A stretch of 64,000 nt of DNA from Owenia fusiformis (GCA_903813345.2 CAIIXF020000002.1:25124455-25188454), one strand, 5' to 3'. Shown: positions 11,760 through 26,222, numbered from the stretch's first letter. The notes: generated by a model not told the origin, from the letters alone. A program made the numbers and translations.

Positions 11760-13290
11760 ATCATGCATCCAATCAACTAGAATCAACTCATGCAAATCAT
11801 GATCAAAATATCAGATAGGCCATTCTACTTTAAAACAACAAAATGCAAACTGTGTTTAATAGATCAGATAGGCCATTCTACCTTAAAACAACAAATGCAA
11901 ACTGGGTTTAATAGATCAGATAGGCCATTCAACCTTAAAACAACACATGCAAACTGGGTTTAATAGATCAGATAGGCCATTCAACCTTAAAACAACAAAT
12001 GCAAACTGGGTTTAATAGATCAGATAGGCCATTCAACCTTAAAACAACAAATGCAAACTGGGTTTAATAGATCAGATAGGCCATTCAACCTTAAAACAAC
12101 AAATGCAAACTGGGTTTAATAGATCAGATAGGCCATTCAACCTTAAATAAACCAATGTACATGTATATTATAATCAAGATCAGATAGTTTAAATCAACTA
12201 ATGAATTTATGATCGAAATATCAGATAGGCCATTCTACCTAAGCATATCAAAGCAAATTATGATCAATATGTTCAGATAAGTCATTATACCTTAAATCAA
12301 CTTGATCAATATGATCAATAAACCATATAGGATATTTTACCTCAAATCAACTGATGCAAATTGAGATCAATAGATCATATAGGCAATACTACCTTAAATG
12401 AACCAATGTAAATTAAGATCAGATAAATAAATTAATAGACCAAATAGGCCATTCTGCCTTAAATCAACTAATGCAATTAGTAATTGAAATACCAGATAGG
12501 TCATTCTACCTTAACACATCAATGCAAATAATGAGCAATAGATCAGATAGGCCATTATACCTTATATCAACTAATACATGATCAAATTCAATAAATCGGC
12601 TATTCTAACTAAAATCAACCAATTTAAATCATGATAGGCCAGTCAACCCTAAATCAACAAATGCAAATTATAGTAATCAATAGATCAGATAGTCCATTCT
12701 ATATTGAATAAACCAATGTAAACTATGACCAATAGATTAGATAGGCCATTCAGCCTTAAAACAACAAATGCCATTGGGATTAATAGATCGGATAGGCCAT
12801 TCAACCTTAAAACAACAAATGCCATTGGGATTAATAGATCGGATAGGCCATTTAACCTTAAAACAACGAATGCACTCTTGGATTAATAGATCGGATGGGC
12901 CATTCAACCTTAAAACAACAATGCACTCTGGGATTAATAGATCGGATAGGCCATTCATTCAACCTTAAAACAACAAATGCAAACTTGGATCAATAGATCA
13001 GATAGGCCATTCTACCTTAAATCAACGAATGCAAATTATGATCAATCGATTATGCCTAGGTCACATTTGCTCCAATCCATCGGCCGTTGCCCGGTCGATT
13101 GAGTGTTTTGCTCAATATTGTATTCAATTTTGAACAAAATACTCAATCGGCCGGGCGCCATAGTGAAAATCGGAGCAAAGGCATTATTTAGGCAATTCTA
13201 CCTTAAATCAACGAATGCAAATTGAGATCGAAAGATCAGATAGACCAGTCTTCGATTCTACTAATGCGAATTGTAATCAAATTAATAAAT
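11760..13290. repeat. Minisatellite of about 52-bp units
   Basis: Units carry GATCAGATAGGCCATTC, then AACCTTAAAACAACAAATGC and a variable tail. Five almost identical 52-bp units lie between about 11870 and 12150, with diverged units on both sides out to about 13290, next to the donor of the coding exon at 13307. The mix of a homogenised core and decayed edges is typical of a minisatellite growing by unequal exchange. Open frames within it are repeat by-products. Confidence 0.85.
13054..13190. mobile_element. Hairpin MITE inside the 52-bp minisatellite
   Basis: An inverted repeat interrupts the array: CATTTGCTCC / GGAGCAAAGG at the outside and CGGTCGATTGAGTGTTTTG / CAAAATACTCAATCGGCC at the inside, around a short AT-rich loop. 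The flanks are minisatellite units, so the hairpin arrived after the array formed. No target duplication is clear. Confidence 0.6.
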
Positions 13291-13306
13291 CAAATGTGCT
13301 ACTTAC

Positions 13307-13756
13307 CCTAAGTAAGTCCACTTTAGTAGGAAAATATGATGCTACAGCAATATCAGCAATTGAACTAGTTGTACTTTTTGGAATAGAACATATTGTGTTT
13401 GTAGATCCACCGTAATTGGACAGGGTCACTATAGGTTGACGCGGACTAATAGGTGGGGCTAATGAATGTTGGTCCCCAGAACAAGTGGCGGGTGGGCCAA
13501 ATGGTGTGGAATTTTGATAGCTTTCATGTATGTTGTAAGAACTGGCGATGTGTCTGTCATCACTTTCAGTTATTGCCAATGTTACGTTATAAAGTGACGG
13601 CGACTTGTCTTTGAGTGATAGGGATCTTCGTGTTCCATTTGATATCCTTTGGCCGTTCTCATTGATGGTTTGTGCAGTCTGTGTTGGGCGTCTTACAGTT
13701 GACTGCCGTGAGCGTTTCTTTCGCACCATCGTTCCACGTCGTACAAACATTGACAT
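13307..13756 (-). CDS. Probable first coding exon of an unrecognised gene
   Basis: The frame opens with ATG at 13756 (MSMFVRRGTMVRKKRSRQS...) and stays open for 150 codons to a strong donor, ...CTTAGG|GTAAGTAGC, with the intron starting at 13306. The product begins very basic (RRGTMVRKKRSRQSTVRR) and continues as a Ser/Thr/Pro/Asn-rich, low-complexity region without cysteine clusters or membrane segments, like a disordered cytoplasmic or nuclear N-terminus. The presumed first intron starts straight into the 52-bp minisatellite. No following exon could be identified down to 5.5 kb, so the rest may lie beyond a long intron outside the window. I do not recognise the family. Frame length, start context and donor argue for a real exon. 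Confidence 0.5.
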
Positions 13757-16700
13757 TTTTTGGGATGTTCAGCCGTTCAATTTTAGCGTTGCAGGAAACA
13801 ATCCATCAAAACATTGTTCACACATTCGTTTTATAAATTCGTGTTGCTACAAAATGATATATCCATTATTCTGTCTCGATTGCATTTTAGTATGACATAA
13901 ACCTGACTCGGTGAGTAAGATGACATAATTGATCGGACGTATAAACGGTGTATACTAAAGGCTAATCTGCCAGACGGTCACCATATGACGGTCGCTCTCT
14001 TTTGCCTGCATTCACCAAGCGTTCCTTTTAATTGCATTACCTAAGGATGCTTACGTCTTTATCATCCGTCAATCAATTACGTTTTATCAACATGTTCTTA
14101 TCATAACTTTTAATGCTTTTTCTCAACGGTCCATCTACACGTCTATGTCGCATTATTACGGAATGAAAAGTGGACTTACTGTGCGTTAACATAAACCTGG
14201 TAATTAACTGTTATATTCTTGTCCAAATGTCATTCGCTTCGTTCCGTTTAAATATCCACGTTCGTCATATTCTGCCGAGATCTGTTTTCTTAAATGTCAA
14301 CGCCGCACGACACCGGAAAATTTCAAAGAATTCAATATAAGAAAAACTGTTATGGAAATTCTTAAATTGAATGTTATCGTCTAAATATTCACGTTATAGC
14401 ATCACTAGAGGCTAAATAGCAATGTTATATTAGATCTTGACCCAAAGTCTTTTCAGAGAAATGGCACTGCCAAAATTGTAAACATTTTTATCCAGACGAA
14501 ATACTATACATTTTGTGTCTTGTAGTTACAATAATCAATTAATGATTGTGATCATATCAAAAGTAAACTCCATTGTAATTAAATGGTTGAAAATGTTCTG
14601 GTCTCTTGATGAATTTTAATGAACATACTTGCTTACATGTCAACGTCATGAAAATTCAACTGCTTCTTAAGTTATTTTTCTTCCGATATAATGATGAATC
14701 CATATTATCCATGAGTTGAACAGCCAAATCGTAATCTATATGATATTACAACGTATACTTATTTACATTCTAGCTGTATGCTGACTAACTACCTGTATAT
14801 AGAATTCTTCAATATATTTCTATAGCATAAAACAGGTATATAATGGCAGCGAACCGTCATTAACAATAACACATTAACTGTGATTTACGTCAGTTCCATG
14901 GTACAATATCGTCAATACGAAGATATTAATTGTAGTCATACCTCTAACATTCTATTAAATGTTATAGTCACTGGTACTCTTTCTAGCTCCTATGAAATAC
15001 AGCACACTCGATAATTGCTGAAATTATCACTCAATTGTTAGCTTATAAGCAATCGCATAGAGGTACGTCCGCATTTGCAAATTTTGAAATGAAACAATCG
15101 GAAAATCATTCATCAAATCTGATGCGTGGACTAGCAATTAAATTACCACCTGTAGACTAGTAGTGTTACCGGAAGAACGTAATACGTGTCACCTCATGAG
15201 AAACGGTGCCTTGTTAAAAGCGGTAAACACTTCCTATCTTGTTTTTGCAGATACACCCCATACCCCAGAATGCAATAATTACATGTTGTATATTGCAAAC
15301 AGGTAGCAGTTATTACCGACCTAAGCTTTTTCAGTACAAATAGTATGTACTTTCGATACTGGATCTTTTGGTCTTTTAGACCGAATGCTCCATTTTGTTT
15401 AAATATTCACAACTAGTTTTGATACTAGGTTTATCAATAAACATATGAATCAATGTGACCTTTGTGTTGTTTTTTGAATTGTGCTGAAGGTTGTTAGACG
15501 CTGCTTTTTCGTTCTTTAGATCATCGACTGGGATGTTGGGGATTTTCTTTCCTTCAGACAGGTAGTTTCTGTTTCAGTGTAGTTTTTGAAACTTTATAGC
15601 ACTTTCATTGTCTTACTTATTTGCTTTTGAACATGTATATACGCATTATGTATCTAAAATGATTCCGATGATAATGCAATCGCTGCCTTTACGATATTAA
15701 GTTGAAGAAAAGAAAATTACAGTGTATTACCCTATGAGGACATTCTCTTCAAATAACCGTAGTGTATCAAAGTACGATGTCATCATTACAGAATCATATG
15801 ATTGTTTATATACACTGTCCTAAGCTTTACGTCCCGAGGTTCCATTTGCCATTTTCTTAATACAAGACAATGCGGTATTAGAATGGTGCTTAAAGATGCA
15901 ACAACGATAGGATAAACTTAAAGAAAAACAATCTTCAATACTATATATTTAAGTTGTTCCCTTTGCATTAGTTCACTTCGCTTCTTAAAAGAGAGCTTCG
16001 TCTTCGGGGTCCTAAACGGTAACATAGTCTGTATAGGGCAGAGAGTAGTTTAAACTCTGGGCGCAGGGCATTTGAGTTGAGTCCTAGTTGCTATTTCCAT
16101 ACCCCATAACTAATGTTTGTCACAAAACTTCACGATATGTAGGCCAATTCCAAGATTTAGAACTGACTATATTTTGAGGTCGACATAAAAATCATCCTGG
16201 ACGTTTCCTTTGATTAAGCTAATAATCTGTCTGGAACATCACCATATTGCGTGTTTGGCTTATTCACCTGTATAGCATATCAACAATTTCTTTTCTATAA
16301 AATCTCCAGGTCAGAGTTCTACTGCTCTCCAAATCTGGACGTTTGTAGGGTCTTGTCTTGGAGAGTGTTCACTTTTGAGTAGGATTAAGTGCATTTCTTT
16401 GTATAATATTTTCTACAACAGTGAACTTGACATAATAGCACGCTGATATTACAAGGTAATAGTTCCATTAAAATAAAACGCGAGTATGATTAAATCGGTT
16501 TTGGCATGTGATGCTCTGATCACTTTGATAATAGGCATAAAATCAATTGTTCCTTCACCGTTACACTTCCCCGCTGTAAAAAGGTGTACGGCACAGACTT
16601 ATGCGATCCAATACACGAAGAGCCATTTTATGGTAAAACTGTATCGTTGATGTGGTGGCATAATATGGCATATTGGGTACTCTTTATTTCTATTTGTTTA

Positions 16701-19700
16701 TATATTTAAGAATCACGGCATTGCAATAACATTATTGTTTTTAATTCATGTATTGAATGATTGTGAGTTGGCTATGTAAATCAAAGAGCATGCATGTTAT
16801 ATAATGATGTACATCTATGTATCTAATCCCATCTAATGCCACAGGAGGGAGATTCAAGACCGATTCAAACATGTTCGTCTTGGCTGGAATTAAATTAAAC
16901 ATATTGAGAGACAATTAAATGCAATGGGACAATCTTTTCCTAGCTTCGTCTTAACAGGTACCAGCAATATAACACTCTTGCGCTCTACTACAGAGAGACA
17001 TTAAAATGGCGGCGTGTCCATTCCTACATTAGAGTGAAACTTTGACCACATTCCAAGTTTGAGTTTAATGTACTAAATATACTTCCAATATCGAAGAGTC
17101 ACACTATTCAAAGATAATCGCCTTTCAGCTCAGAAGATTAATGCTTTTAAGGGGAGCTTATCAAATAAGCATAGGCACGTAACAATAATGATAAATGGGC
17201 AAACGTTGGAATGACAAAGTGCCTGGGGTAAGGCATACTGCAACTATGCATACAAAGTGGCATTCTATGAGAACGTCATGTTAAACCAGCAAAAATGCCA
17301 CGTTTAATTGACTTTTAGCTTTTTTCTTTTTTTCATGAGGAGTTACTGACAATTCTGAAACATTCGTGTTTCATTTGATTTCCCTCAATCTGTTCTGAAA
17401 TTCTGACGAATGGATTTAACGAATTTAATGTGTTTTTGGAACTGACAAGCTTAGACCAATGGACACTTTAACTGGTTCAACATCAGTACTAAAAGCTCAC
17501 GTACTTTCAAAACGGATGTCATTTTTCTCTCTAAATTCACGTTTGGACGATTTAGAAGAAAACCTCTGTTGATAAAAATCGACAAAATCTTGTCTGAGAA
17601 GTCTTGTCTTCACGTTTCAAGCCAAACCATTTGTTGGATGATTGATCTGAAATTTTTAGGTGTGTTTCTCGGTGTACGTAAAAGTCTATAAATACTTACA
17701 GTCTTTTGAATCTTTTGACATTCTGTTTTTTAGGTGGCGATTTTGGACTTTTGGTTCAGAAAACTAGTAACACAACACGATTTTAGCTCAGTGCCCGTGG
17801 TACCATTTTTGTATAATATGATCCTTGTTAATAGACTAATCTAATTATCCACCCTCGTTTATTATTGAGAGAAATTGAGGCGAATGACAACCTTGAAAAA
17901 TATAACGCCTTTCTTGGAATGAAAGTATAAAGACCTGATAATTTTATAATGAGGTCATGCACTTTACCTGATGCAGTTAAACGTGAAACAAAGTCGAGAG
18001 TTTAGACAACCATATTCCAAATAATAGGCTATTAGAATTTGGGTCCAAAATATTAATTTGGAACAACTCAATGGTATCACTCGTAAATTACCTGGTTCAT
18101 GTTTTATACACGCTTGGCAAATGCAATTTTAAGCGGTTCTTCTGCAAATTCAAAACTCAGGTAATGAGACAATATTAGATTGCAAATATAGGTCAATAGT
18201 ATACTAGGTCACATGATCAGCTGAAGATTGGCATTTTGTAGTATGATTTTGGCAAAGTGTTCAATAACAAAGATTGAAACTAAAAACTAACTATTATTTT
18301 GTATGTTCGCCTTTAATTTCCCGGAAGTCTAGATGTTTTAAACTTGGAACTGACAAAATAATCATTGATATATCTACCTTTAACATCGCCAATTTAATTT
18401 TTACATCCAAACTACGTGTACATTGAAGTACACATCATACTTATGTCCGATCATTAGTTTGAATAATAATTTGGTTTCAAATATTTATTGTATGACTTTA
18501 AATACGAGATCAATGTTAATGCTACCAGGGGGAATCGAACCTACATGCCTTACTATTTATTCATATTTTTTCTGCTTTGAAAAATTCAATATGAGATGGA
18601 TATTTCTTAGTTTTTCAAAGAAATCTACAAAATTTCTTTGCTGTTTTATCTTTACATCGTCATTTCAATCTCCGTCATCATTTTTCGAGCGAGTTACCTT
18701 GACATATCAAGACGGCATGCTATTCTCATATTCATTGAACTTAATATGACTGTCATTCATCATTTATTAAGCAGTAAAAAAATAATTTACATCATGGGTG
18801 ACAAACTGTTTCTACTTTTCTGGTGAATGTCGACTCTCACATCATGCGAATGTAATTTTAGGCGATCTGTCTGCATGGGGTGTCTATGTTCCTCCAGACA
18901 GGATAAAATCCGACAATCGATGCAATATGTTCATGTTGTCCTCGTTATCAAACCCTACATGAATATAACAGAAAACCAACTATGATATTGTAGATTAATT
19001 ACAATTGATATTTTAACATATTGATATATGGAGCACGCAATAATAGGGAAGATGGGTAGATCGATGCTAGATACAGTATAAATAATCACATATCTTACTA
19101 CTGGTTCGACAGAAAGGTAATTCGGGTGTCTTATATATATTAAGGTGTAAGGTGTAACCATAATTCTCAATATCTATTTATCTAGACATATATTTGGAAC
19201 TACTCCTAAGTTCGATTGTCCGTGTCACCATAGTAACCAAATTTAGCCTAGGAATGGAAATATATATAAATTGTACATATTCGTTCAAAATCTCCCGGTT
19301 CCTATTTCCCGAAATGTTCTTTTATCAATTATATAAATATAGCTAATTGTTTCCATGTCATGTGAACAACATCACGCCAACTGTTACGTATCTCCAAGCC
19401 TCGTGTCACAACGCAATCACATTCTGCAGTTCCATTGCATACCGTAATGTGTATCCTGCTGTACACCCCCTCTAATAGTTTGGTAAACAAATGTCCACAT
19501 CGGATGATATATTTCTCCATTACAATCCAGGTTGCGATCAGATTTCGATTACTTTGTTGAAATTACCAAACGTAGACTACTCTTTGCATTCGTTCGACTT
19601 TGCTTCTTAAAAGAGAACTGCTTATATATTGGTTGAAGACGTAGTTTGAAATAAGATTTTTGGACAAATAAAGTACTTTTTCCCCTTTCCACACCGGTGG

Positions 19701-20960
19701 AGCCCATGATAACTTCATTTTGTTCGATAGATTGATCAAGGGCGAACGTAACACCCGGAACGTTCGCAAATTGCCGTTCGTTTTTTTTACCGCATCCGAT
19801 TTGAATTAGCCAATCTAAACACCATTGTCCAATGAAGACTAAGCAAAGCCCCGGATGTTGTGCCGTTTTTTGTTTCGTTTGGAACACAACTAAGCCCCGC
19901 ATATTAATAAGCACTTGGGTTGATTGAGAAACGGAAACATTTCAAGGATGAGTGCAAATATATTTTCAAATGATCTAGTTAATTGTTCGAAGATACTACT
20001 TATGGCAGACTATTTTTTCTTTTGCTTTTCAAATCAAGTACGTGTGTTGGAGGGGGTTGTTGTCTTCAGGTTCATTACTCTCAAAATCTAGTTGGATACC
20101 CCAATGGTGATATTGTAATAACAAGTTAGGTAACTGCTGAACACTGGAATACGTTTCACTTACAAGTCGTTATTGAGATATAATAATACTACTCGGAATT
20201 TCATATCAGGTCTCCAACCTAAGACATGGGATTAAACTCTTTATCAGATGTTAAGATGACCTACCTGTTCACAGTTGAATTTTATTTTGTTTTGGAATTT
20301 GTGAAAATATTCTGTAATGTTTGCAGGGGATTCAAGCATTTAATTCAATGATCATTGTGTGGTCAACTGCATTATCCCTTGAAAGACGGACATTAGGTAA
20401 AAACATTCTGCATCTTTGCTTGAGAATATCATTAGCTAGAGCTTTGTTTACTCGTTTGAAATGTAATCAATCAAGGTACATCTTACCCTGTCCTCGATAA
20501 GTTTGCCCAGTTTAATTATGTTTGGTTATTTTACAATCATCGTTGTCATTTTTCGACTTACAATGTACTTACCCCGTATAATATGAAAAGCTTTCGTGGA
20601 AAAATGTATTATTTACAGTGTCAGACCGTACGTCAGCTTTGAACAAAAATACATTGTTTATACATTTTATTGAATGAAATAACATGTCATGTGGAGTGTA
20701 AAAGCGTGGGTTATAAAGTGGAAGAAGAAGAAGAATAGGAAAGTTTATCGTTTATGAACTGATTGCATTTATGCTAAATATAATTTGAGATGATAAGGAA
20801 TACGGAGAATTGAAGTACTAACAATGGAAATACCACCCACTAACTCCCCTGATATTTCGTGATATTCTTTCTGCTCTTCCACCAAGCGATCGAACGAAAT
20901 TAGGGTGACCTTCGCCAACGAACGATCGAACATATTTCACCCTCTGAAAAACTATATAAT
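13757..20960. other. Gene-less AT-rich stretch
   Basis: I see no coding region with splice or domain support. The largest minus-strand frame (19549-19914, 121 codons) and others have no recognisable similarity and no exon-like boundaries. A short motif, TTCGCTTCTTAAAAGAGAG near 15977, recurs in similar form near 19597-19616. No RNA gene was identified. Confidence 0.5.
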
Positions 20961-20965
20961 ATGGT

Positions 20966-21066
20966 AATTGAACCACTAAAACTGAAGAATATTCAAGTTT
21001 AAGGGAACTTTCTAATATCCTACCATGTTATCTACCCCGAATTAGCCACCTGGTGGTGAAAATGGT
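20966..21066. repeat. Dispersed repeat, copy 1 (about 100 bp)
   Basis: This segment (GAACCACTAAAAC ... GCCACCTGGTGGTGAAA) is clearly homologous to 63301-63403. The shared 3' part contains a palindromic CCACCTGGTGG. It is probably a short interspersed or MITE-type repeat. Its full ends are not defined. Confidence 0.65.
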
Positions 21067-21187
21067 TACTACCTTGGTATCCCCATGTTTAAATCAATAC
21101 GTCGCTGAAATCCACATTTCCTTAGAACTCAAGTTGATGGTGTCTCAACAAGCAGATTCATGTAGAGTCCATTTTCGATAGTAAGGG

Positions 21188-21362
21188 GTTCTTAAACACG
21201 GGGGTCAAGCAGACCCGATGATACAATGAGCTTGCTCGGCGGTGTCATGACTGTGTAACGGGGCTTAATGTATAAGTGAGCTCGGAGGTAGGTTCAAACA
21301 ACGCGGATCCTCAAAGCATGTGCTCATGGTATCATCGTGGCTTAACACCCGTGTTAAACAGG
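21188..21362. mobile_element. Imperfect hairpin, possible MITE
   Basis: CTTAAACACGGGGGTCAAGC at the left is roughly complementary to GCTTAACACCCGTGTTAAAC at the right, and GATGATACAATGAGC pairs with GCTCATGGTATCATC further in. The overall hairpin is about 170 bp. The 138-codon plus-strand frame starting at 21276 begins inside this hairpin and is not supported as a gene. Confidence 0.5.
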
Positions 21363-22728
21363 ACATTGGGCTTGCTTTTTAATACTTTTTGTTGGCTCGA
21401 ACTCACAAGTCATACTGTAAAGCCTTTTAAGATTAACATGGGAACGCTGATATTTTATTTACGACCGGAAAAGAAACTTGAATCCAGTCCAATTATCTCC
21501 AATTATCTCGGTAACTATTTATTATCTTACGAAGAAAAACTGTTATCGACTCTCTGTATATGTTGTCTTATATTACGACTCGTTGTTCTGAGACATGAAG
21601 TACTGAGTCTAATACCAACAATTAAAGGGGAAAGTCTTGTTTTAAAATCAATCTTTCAAACGTTTAAATGGGTATCGGCGGAGTGTGGGTAACCTCTATA
21701 TGAAGTTGACTATCGACTTCCCCATCTAATTGGTTCATACACAGAGCTTCTACAAAGTGATGAAGTGAAATGCATTCCTTGAATGACTTGCTCACTGTGC
21801 AGTCAGGTAATTTTTACAATAAATAAAAAATTAGATAAAATAAAATTGTTGAGTTTTTAGTGTTATATTTTCCGAATGTTTTCTGTTGTGCTGGGGAACA
21901 GTCAATGAAGCCAAACCGTTTAAAATAGATTCGGAATCGATAGAAGTGGGAATACCACGTATCTAAATAAATGATCGGTCTTATTATGCTGTTGAAATGT
22001 AGAATGTATTGGCTCCAAGGGGTCCATAAACCATCTTTTTATACCCTGTGGCAACCTTTATTCAAACTGATTAATCCAGATGTTAAAAACCAGATTGTTC
22101 ATTACATTTATTTAAAATGGTTCCGAAATGAGACAAAGGAGTTTCATTTCTTATTATACACAAGTACTGGTCAGAATATTTAACAAGTACTTGTAATACC
22201 TCATTCAGTTTTCATCCACAGAAACCGTACGACGGCCGTAGATTCCCAAATTCGAGATAAATATGCAGCATGGAATAGAGAGATAAACAGTACAATATGG
22301 GCTTTCTTTATCGAATTCAAATTTTTATTAAATTACGATCGCCTCAGAGCAAATATGACTGAGGCTAAAAGCTACATGTTCTAATTGTAAAAGAAATTGT
22401 TCAAAATCACTAAAAAATGTTTTTGATTTCTTATACAACCTATACTTTTACCACCACAACAATCATCCTTCTCATATTCAGCACCACAATAAAACCCCAA
22501 CAACCACCAACATGCAACATAGCAACAGCCAACGTAGTGAAATAAGTAGCTCAGCCCACATACATCAGGAATTCAATTTTAATGTGTATACTACAATTTA
22601 TTGTATACAGTATTACTGCATACTTATATTTCGTGTTTACAATTTAATTGACATCTTGATAGCGACTGTACTCATGAAATCTTTTGACAAAATGTTATTT
22701 TGATTTTTGATTTCACTATTGGCAACTA
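21363..22728. other. No feature seen
   Basis: An AT-rich stretch with short open frames only. None has splice context, a domain or recognisable similarity. Confidence 0.4.
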
Positions 22729-23931
22729 CAGGGTGTGCCAATAAAATGTAACCCAAAATAAATGTTAATAACTCAGCCATTCAGCATGGATTTAAAATCA
22801 TATCAGGCAATTTGGCACAGTTCAAAGTTCTTTCATTCTATCAAGTTTCATTTTAAGTCCAAATGGTCAAATGAAATTAATGAATTTATGAATGAAATTC
22901 ATAAAATATTGATTGTTACTTTGTTTCTAACAATGTAGAAAATGAAATATGGTCATTATTGTTTGATAGATAATATAATTTAGCACATTACTATTGACTG
23001 TCTTATGACTTTTAAAGGTAAAATACTCAATCGCTAGATAATCGCGAATCGCGTTCTCCATGACGAATTTGAGAGAATTCTTTTCAAGAACTACTTGAAT
23101 GTACATAAACTATTATATTTGCATGTTCCTGAATCTTGATGCAAAATGTGGTACTATGACTACAATGATAACCTTCTCCGAATTTTAGACATAATTTTTT
23201 ATTCTCAACTCCCCCATTTTTTCAATTTCACTAGTTCAATTTATATTCCCATTGCTTTTGTGGTTGCTAGGGCAAAATCATAGACCGAAATTATGTTGGA
23301 ATAATACCAAGTCAAGCATTCATCTATTTTCTAACTAAATAACTGATTGTTATTTTTAGCATGAATGTTAAATACAAAAAACAAGTTGAATTTGAAAATG
23401 TTTATCACACAATTTTGCGTTCCATTGATCTCATTGGGGTTTTCTCGATACCTGCCATCTTTGAAAGTGGATAAGTTCAGTTCTAGAAAAGCTATTACCT
23501 TCAATTTTGATTAATTTGAAAGATAGTTGATTTTTTATAGGAAATATAGTACCAGAATTAACAAAGAAAATAAACAATTTACCACAAAATGTAAAAAAAA
23601 TGTACACCCTCTGGGTCACGTTGACCTAGATTTGACCTTGGTTGACCTACTTTCTTTTGAAAAGCCAATACATTTCCGAAGGGGTCATTGAATAAGGTTT
23701 ACCTGTTTCAACTATGTGATGCTTCTGGGGATATTACAGGAGACAATATCTTTATAATAGCCCTACATTAAAAAGTCTAGAGGCTCATATCGGATTTGAT
23801 GTAAAATGATCATAGAATCGTGAAGATTGAGAATGGACTAAAGAATTCAATCCTCCAGCATGGGTTTAGATATATATTTCACGCAGAAGAACCTTGTATC
23901 AAGTTCTTTGCTGGGTTTGCTCACCCTGTAT
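22729..23931. mobile_element. Possible DNA element bounded by CTACAGGGTG... inverted ends
   Basis: The left edge CTACAGGGTGTGCCAA and right edge TTTGCTCACCCTGTATG are inverted to each other over about 13 positions with a mismatch. A similar edge, TTACAGGGTGTCCAAATGG, occurs at 24733. The interior has no transposase frame. The match is short, so this is a tentative call. Confidence 0.35.
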
Positions 23932-25689
23932 GAGCCCCCTTTATTTCAAGTACGTGGGATATCGAAGGTGCATCATCTGCCTCTAATTCTAATTTGCTCC
24001 ATCATCCCATAATCTGAAGCTATCATCTGAAACTGGAGCCGTGTTGCTTGATTTATTACTTCATAATATGGAGATAACTTGAGCGAGTGATTCACGATTC
24101 GAATTAAGGAACAATTTCAGCTGATGTTCATGTACGTATATTATATTATTAACCTTTTTAGGGCGTGTTTAATAGAGCGAAACATGGTCTCTGGTTCGTC
24201 TCTGGTTCCTTTTAAAGTCATCATTCTAATGAAGGAACGATACAGGTTCTGGAAAATAAATGAGTAGGGGCAACCCAATAGTAATGATTACAGAGGGCTG
24301 TGAGTCTAAATTGATGATCGGGAATTGTAGCTTTTTCATCGCTGACAGTATGTCATTGGGATCATCTCAAAATATCGCAAATTAATTAGTTCCTGAGGAA
24401 GAATCATTGAACGGGTGTTCTTGCCATTAGTTACATTGAAATCATTCAATCTATATGCCAAGCCGTGGCCCTCTTTTCCTACTATAATACACATTCAACC
24501 ATGGAGATTGTATCTGTACTTCTACTTAATTTGACGGCTGTTTTAATTTGGCGGATCCGATGTCGATTTGGTTAAAAAAAATCACTCAGAGAATCCACGA
24601 ACGTACGGTAGGTTCGTTTATTAATGCGTGATAATGTTTACCTTGCAGTATGTATTTATTTACGTATAACACGTACATAAAACAACATAGATAAAACAAT
24701 GCAGGTACTACTGGGGTGTGTTATTCAATGGTATTACAGGGTGTCCAAATGGTGTCAATTTTGCATATTTTGCCTTGAAAGGGGAGCGGTATCAATATGG
24801 TGAAATTTTTAAACACGCGTTTCTCATAAACCAGTCATCAAAACATTCTGAAAATTTTACACATCGTCAATTTAATGGTCATCTTTTGGATGGTAACATT
24901 ATAATTTGAAATATGTAAATATATATACTTTTCTCTATATTGTTTTAGAAAACACATCAGACACCTTTTTCGTTCCTGGTATCATATGTCGGAATGAAAT
25001 GAAACATCTATCCGAACCTCATTGGAGCAAAACGACATAAACACAGCCTTTTTAGGTCTCTCAATATTGTAGTTATACAAAGGTTTGGTTGACTTTAAAA
25101 AGTATCTTGTTAATGATGTTAAATATTTATCTTAATTTTTATCTATTTTGGGGGATTTTGTTTTAAGTTTGCATACTTTTTGTTAAATCAACCAAAATCT
25201 CCTTTCTATAATTAAAATATTGAGAGGTCTAAGAAAATGTTGTATTTGCTATGCTGATCTAACAAGGTTCGGAAAGACATTTTATTCTATTCTCAAGAAT
25301 TGGTAGAAATGAACAAAAAATAATTGCACTAAAAAACAAAAAATGTTAACAAAATGAGTAATAAAAAATAAGTATATTAATAATTTTTGCATTAAATTGT
25401 TGCCAATCAGTCAACATTATAAAGGACCGTGTTTTTATGTTTTCAATCATTGGTTTAAGAGAAAAACATTGTCCTTTCAGAATTATTTAGTTCTTTTAAT
25501 GTGAATTTTGTTGTGAAAGTTTGATGATAATCTACCTAATGATTAAAAAACTGCACTTCTTTACAAAACATGTAAAACCCTATCATAAAGGTGTTTAGAG
25601 GGCATTTCTATTGATGACTTTATTCTGCATAATAGGGAAACCTTATAAATGGAAATAAATTAAGAACATATAGGGAATTTAAATTCGGT

Positions 25690-26222
25690 GTCTGCACTGA
25701 ACCGTTTACAAAGGAAAACCTGACAAGACACCATCGAAAAATACTGGCAGAATTTAGATCTTTGAAGTTATATAGCCATAGAGACAGGTTGCTTTAATAA
25801 CATTCCATTACACAACAGAAAATGTATTTTATGTGATAGTGACCAAGTAGAAGATGAAAAACATTTTCTGTTAGACTGTACACACTATATAGATATCAGA
25901 AATGACCTATTTTCATATTTAAGAGATTCATTTGATAATTTTAGTGTTGATTATATTACACTCCACTCTATAATGACATGTGAATCTAGTCATTTATATT
26001 AAATGTTTCAAAAGAGGGCATTTAATCTGGAACGTTTGCACTATAACATTGTAATATTGATGATATTTATATATATTATATATGTATTCATATAAGTGTC
26101 TCATAAGCCGGCATCGGCTGGAGGTTTTTTATTAATGTATTTCAGTATTGTATTTTATTGTATTATGTATGAACCTGTATAATTTGTATGAGTAGTACAA
26201 ATAAAGTGAAATGGGTAAATAG
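25690..26222 (+). pseudogene. 3' fragment of a LINE-type retrotransposon ORF2
   Basis: Around 25790-26000 a frame reads GCFNNIPLHNRKCILCDSD followed by QVEDEKHFLLDCTHY, the Cys/His cluster (C-x2-C, H, C) commonly found after the reverse transcriptase in LINE ORF2 proteins of marine animals. It ends in TAA at about 26000. Just upstream, RHHRKILAEFRSL is in another frame, so the copy is frameshifted, and the reverse-transcriptase core is absent (5' truncation). The 3' region has CCGGCATCGGCTGG and ends near AATAAAGTGAAATGGG, a plausible LINE tail. Confidence 0.65.

Noticed and set aside
18525-18545. tRNA B-box-like GGTTCGATTCC on the minus strand
   Set aside because: The five-base T-stem does not pair, and no cloverleaf or A box can be built around it.
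19549-19914. 121-codon minus-strand frame
   Set aside because: No similarity recognised, an overlapping second frame of equal quality, and no exon-like boundaries.
21276-21692. 138-codon plus-strand frame
   Set aside because: It starts inside an imperfect hairpin, has no recognisable domain or splice context, and its composition is not protein-like.
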